A stretch of 64,000 nt of DNA, from assembly GCF_002920895.1 (NCBI RefSeq), contig NZ_PQVG01000001.1, positions 678,950 to 742,949 of the forward strand, given 5' to 3'. The number at the start of each line of letters is the position of its first letter. Positions within the stretch are counted from its first letter, which is position 1. This document shows positions 62,265 through 64,000 of this stretch, one piece after another. The stretch comes from Flavobacterium alvei. GTDB lineage: Bacteria > Bacteroidota > Bacteroidia > Flavobacteriales > Flavobacteriaceae. Below the pieces are notes generated by a model. It was not told the DNA's origin, made no database searches, and worked only from the letters and a program-made list of their open reading frames with translations. Made by a program: the position numbers and the translations under genes.

Positions 62265-63809
62265 GTGAATAAAGAATTAATCATTAGATCTAGTTCTGAA
62301 GCCGTAGATTTTGCCTTATTAAAAGATGGAAAACTAATTGAATTGCACAAAGAACAAGAAACAAGCAACTTTCAAGTTGGCGATATTTTTATTGCCAAAA
62401 TCAGAAAACCTGTTGCAGGACTAAATGCAGCTTTTGTAAATGTAGGCTACGAAAAAGACGCCTTTTTGCATTATCACGATTTAGGTCCTAATCTTGCTTC
62501 CCAACTGAAATTCATAAAACTTGTAAGCGCAGGTAAAATAAAAGATTTCTCCCTAAAAAACTTTCAGTTTGAAAAAGAGATAGACAAAGATGGATCGATA
62601 ACAGATATTATCAATTCCAATCAGTCTATTTTAGTACAAGTTGTCAAAGAACCAATATCTACCAAAGGACCAAGAATTAGCGCAGAGCTTTCCTTGGCTG
62701 GAAGATTTATTGTTTTGGTTCCGTTTTCTGACCGAGTTTCTATTTCACAAAAAATAGAAGACAAAAAAGAAAAAGAACGTTTGAAAAGACTCGTACAATC
62801 TGTCAAACCAAAAGGATTTGGTGTTATTGTTCGCACAGTAGCCGAAGGCAAAAGCACAGTAGAATTAGAAAAAGATTTGCAGAACCTCATAGAGAGATGG
62901 ACTGCAATGTGTAAAAAATTACCAACCGCTCATCATCCGTCCAAGGTATTAGGAGAGCTCAATAGAGCTTCATCAATATTAAGAGACGTCTTCAACGACA
63001 CCTTTAGTGGTGTCCTAATAGATGACGAAGAGTTGTACAACCAAACGAAGGATTATTTACAAGAAATAGCCCCTTCCAAAACATCGATTGTTAAGTTTTA
63101 TCAATCCAAAGACACTCCAATTTTCGAGAAATACAATATAGAGAGACAAATCAAGACCTCCTTTGGAAAAACAGTTTCTATGAGCAAAGGTGCTTATCTT
63201 ATTATCGAACATACCGAAGCTTTGCACGTTATAGACGTGAATAGCGGAAACCGTTCTAATAAAGCATCTAACCAAGAAGATACTGCAATGGAAGTCAATA
63301 TGATTGCCGCCGCCGAAATCGCCAGACAATTACGTCTTCGTGATATGGGCGGAATAATCGTAATCGATTTTATCGATATGTCAAATCCAGAAAATCGCAA
63401 AGTCCTGTTCGACTTCCTGAGGGAAGAAATGAGCGATGATAAAGCAAAACACAAAATCTTACCTCCAAGTAAGTTTGGCTTAGTCCAAATTACTCGACAA
63501 AGAGTAAGACCCGAAGTCAATATCAAAACTAGAGAAGAAGATCCAAACAATGGAAACGGCGAAATTGAAGCGCCAATTCAAATCATTGACAAAATTGCTT
63601 TAGATCTAGAAAGACATTTAAAAACCCACAATAAGGTTGTCCTTAATGTACATCCATTTGTGGCTGCTTACCTCAGTCAAGGTTTTCCATCATTGCGTTC
63701 AAAATGGTTTTTTGAGCACAAAAAATGGGTGAAAATCATACCACGTGACGCTTACACGTACTTAGAATATCATTTCTTTGACAAAAAAGGAAATGTTATT
63801 TCAGAATAA
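62265..63809 (+). CDS. rng: Ribonuclease E/G family endoribonuclease
   Basis: This 514-residue single-strand-specific endoribonuclease acts in rRNA maturation and mRNA decay. The S1-like domain carries VGDIFIAKIRKPVAGLNAAFVNVGYEKDAFLHYHDLG. The DNase I-like catalytic part has HVIDVNSGN and IIVIDFIDMSNPENR (two Asp). The FGLVQITRQRVRPEV motif follows. The start is probably GTG 62265 (VNKELIIRSSS), with GTG 62244 as an alternative. Both lack an ATG and a Shine-Dalgarno site. A hairpin spans the stop codon. Confidence 0.94.
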   Translation: MNKELIIRSSSEAVDFALLKDGKLIELHKEQETSNFQVGDIFIAKIRKPVAGLNAAFVNVGYEKDAFLHYHDLGPNLASQLKFIKLVSAGKIKDFSLKNFQFEKEIDKDGSITDIINSNQSILVQVVKEPISTKGPRISAELSLAGRFIVLVPFSDRVSISQKIEDKKEKERLKRLVQSVKPKGFGVIVRTVAEGKSTVELEKDLQNLIERWTAMCKKLPTAHHPSKVLGELNRASSILRDVFNDTFSGVLIDDEELYNQTKDYLQEIAPSKTSIVKFYQSKDTPIFEKYNIERQIKTSFGKTVSMSKGAYLIIEHTEALHVIDVNSGNRSNKASNQEDTAMEVNMIAAAEIARQLRLRDMGGIIVIDFIDMSNPENRKVLFDFLREEMSDDKAKHKILPPSKFGLVQITRQRVRPEVNIKTREEDPNNGNGEIEAPIQIIDKIALDLERHLKTHNKVVLNVHPFVAAYLSQGFPSLRSKWFFEHKKWVKIIPRDAYTYLEYHFFDKKGNVISE

Positions 63810-63827
63810 AAAATGATTCTGAAATAA
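63796..63827 (+). repeat. 12-bp perfect hairpin spanning the rng stop codon
   Basis: The arms 63796-63807 and 63816-63827 are exact complements with an 8-nt loop. The stop codon (63807-63809) lies at the top of the stem. It may affect mRNA stability. Confidence 0.6.
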
Positions 63828-63836
63828 ATTCAGAAT

Positions 63837-63871
63837 AAAAAACCGCCTTTCGAGAGATTGGCGGTTTTTTT
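63837..63871 (+). terminator. Terminator of rng
   Basis: An AAAAAACCGCC/GGCGGTTTTTT stem with a 12-nt loop is followed by T residues. Confidence 0.9.
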
Positions 63872-63884
63872 GTGCTTTTTGTCT

Positions 63885-64000
63885 TGTCCTGAAATAACGA
63901 TACACAAAATTCATCGTTATGGAAAACGCCCAAGAAAGCCGCTATGTAAAGCGCACCCAAAAGGACTACACAATGTCTTTTAAATTACAAATTGTTCAAG
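63885..64000 (+). mobile_element. Start of an IS3-type insertion element
   Basis: It starts with a terminal-repeat-like TGTCCTGAAATAACG (from 63885). A 7-bp dyad TAACGAT/ATCGTTA (63895-63901, 63913-63919) follows, then a transposase start. The left end lies 14 bp after the rng terminator. The right end is outside the window. Confidence 0.6.
63919..64000 (+). CDS. IS3-type transposase OrfA, N-terminal fragment
   Basis: The frame runs off the window edge. The visible 27 residues include RTQKDYTMSFKLQIVQ. The DYTxxFKLQ(I/V)V pattern is the start of the helix-turn-helix of IS3-family OrfA proteins found in flavobacteria. Only the first helix is seen, so the subgroup cannot be named. Confidence 0.7.
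   Translation, partial: MENAQESRYVKRTQKDYTMSFKLQIVQ

Overview
The window is chromosomal DNA from an aerobic, low-GC Bacteroidota bacterium, almost certainly Flavobacterium or a close relative. Evidence: the gliding genes gldD and gldE in the order mutY-ssb-gldE-gldD, type IX secretion sorting domains (types A and B), a T9SS plug-like protein, exosortase F, fused HPPK-deoxynucleoside kinase, and the Bacteroidota promoter form TTTG-N19-21-TAnnTTTG at several genes. Shine-Dalgarno sequences are essentially absent. No prophage, CRISPR array or plasmid functions were seen. One IS element begins at the right edge.

Layout. 1-7.6 kb: the 5' part of a TPR sensor kinase, an orphan gene, pnp and rpsO, and three tandem MORN/TonB-C paralogues. 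7.6-14.5 kb: a photolyase/cryptochrome operon on the minus strand (a TIGR03643-type protein, DUF2452, flavin reductase, photolyase, DUF2256, an Fe-S photolyase and Cry-DASH). It lies between an intact GAF-type methionine sulfoxide reductase gene and a decayed copy of that gene's 3' end. 14.6-21.2 kb: exosortase F and its partner, T9SS plug-like protein, apaG, pruA, a Tat-exported oxidoreductase between duplicated terminators, and rsmG. 21.3-31 kb: desaturase, aminotransferase, two tandem PL11 rhamnogalacturonan lyases, an orphan gene, and a U32/RlhA-like protein.

31-35.4 kb: a Crp/Fnr regulator followed by pirin, a small acetyltransferase, a YjdI-type ferredoxin and YceI. The pirin and yceI promoters share a dyad at identical spacing, which suggests a small regulon of the adjacent regulator. 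fabD follows. 35.4-42.8 kb: an XAC2610-like secreted protein, a galE/NTF2-like/DegT sugar operon, waaA, an S46 dipeptidyl-peptidase, and a small repeat-rich lipoprotein. 43.1-43.4 kb: tRNA-Leu(TAA) and tRNA-Gly(GCC), with a scar repeating the tRNA-Leu 5' end. 43.5-64 kb: mutS, DUF1573, a SPOUT methyltransferase, a 1695-residue LRR/lectin/T9SS adhesin, folK-dNK, sppA, DUF2797, GH3, gldD/gldE/ssb/mutY, HU, a 30-residue basic ribosomal-type protein, RNase E/G and the start of an IS3-type transposase.

Intergenic DNA is notable for nested inverted repeats and for short phrase-like degenerate repeats in many spacers. The strongest leads for new biology are the photolyase operon with its small uncharacterised partners, its flanking gene-end duplication and its promoter dyad, and the Crp/Fnr-pirin-YceI regulon.
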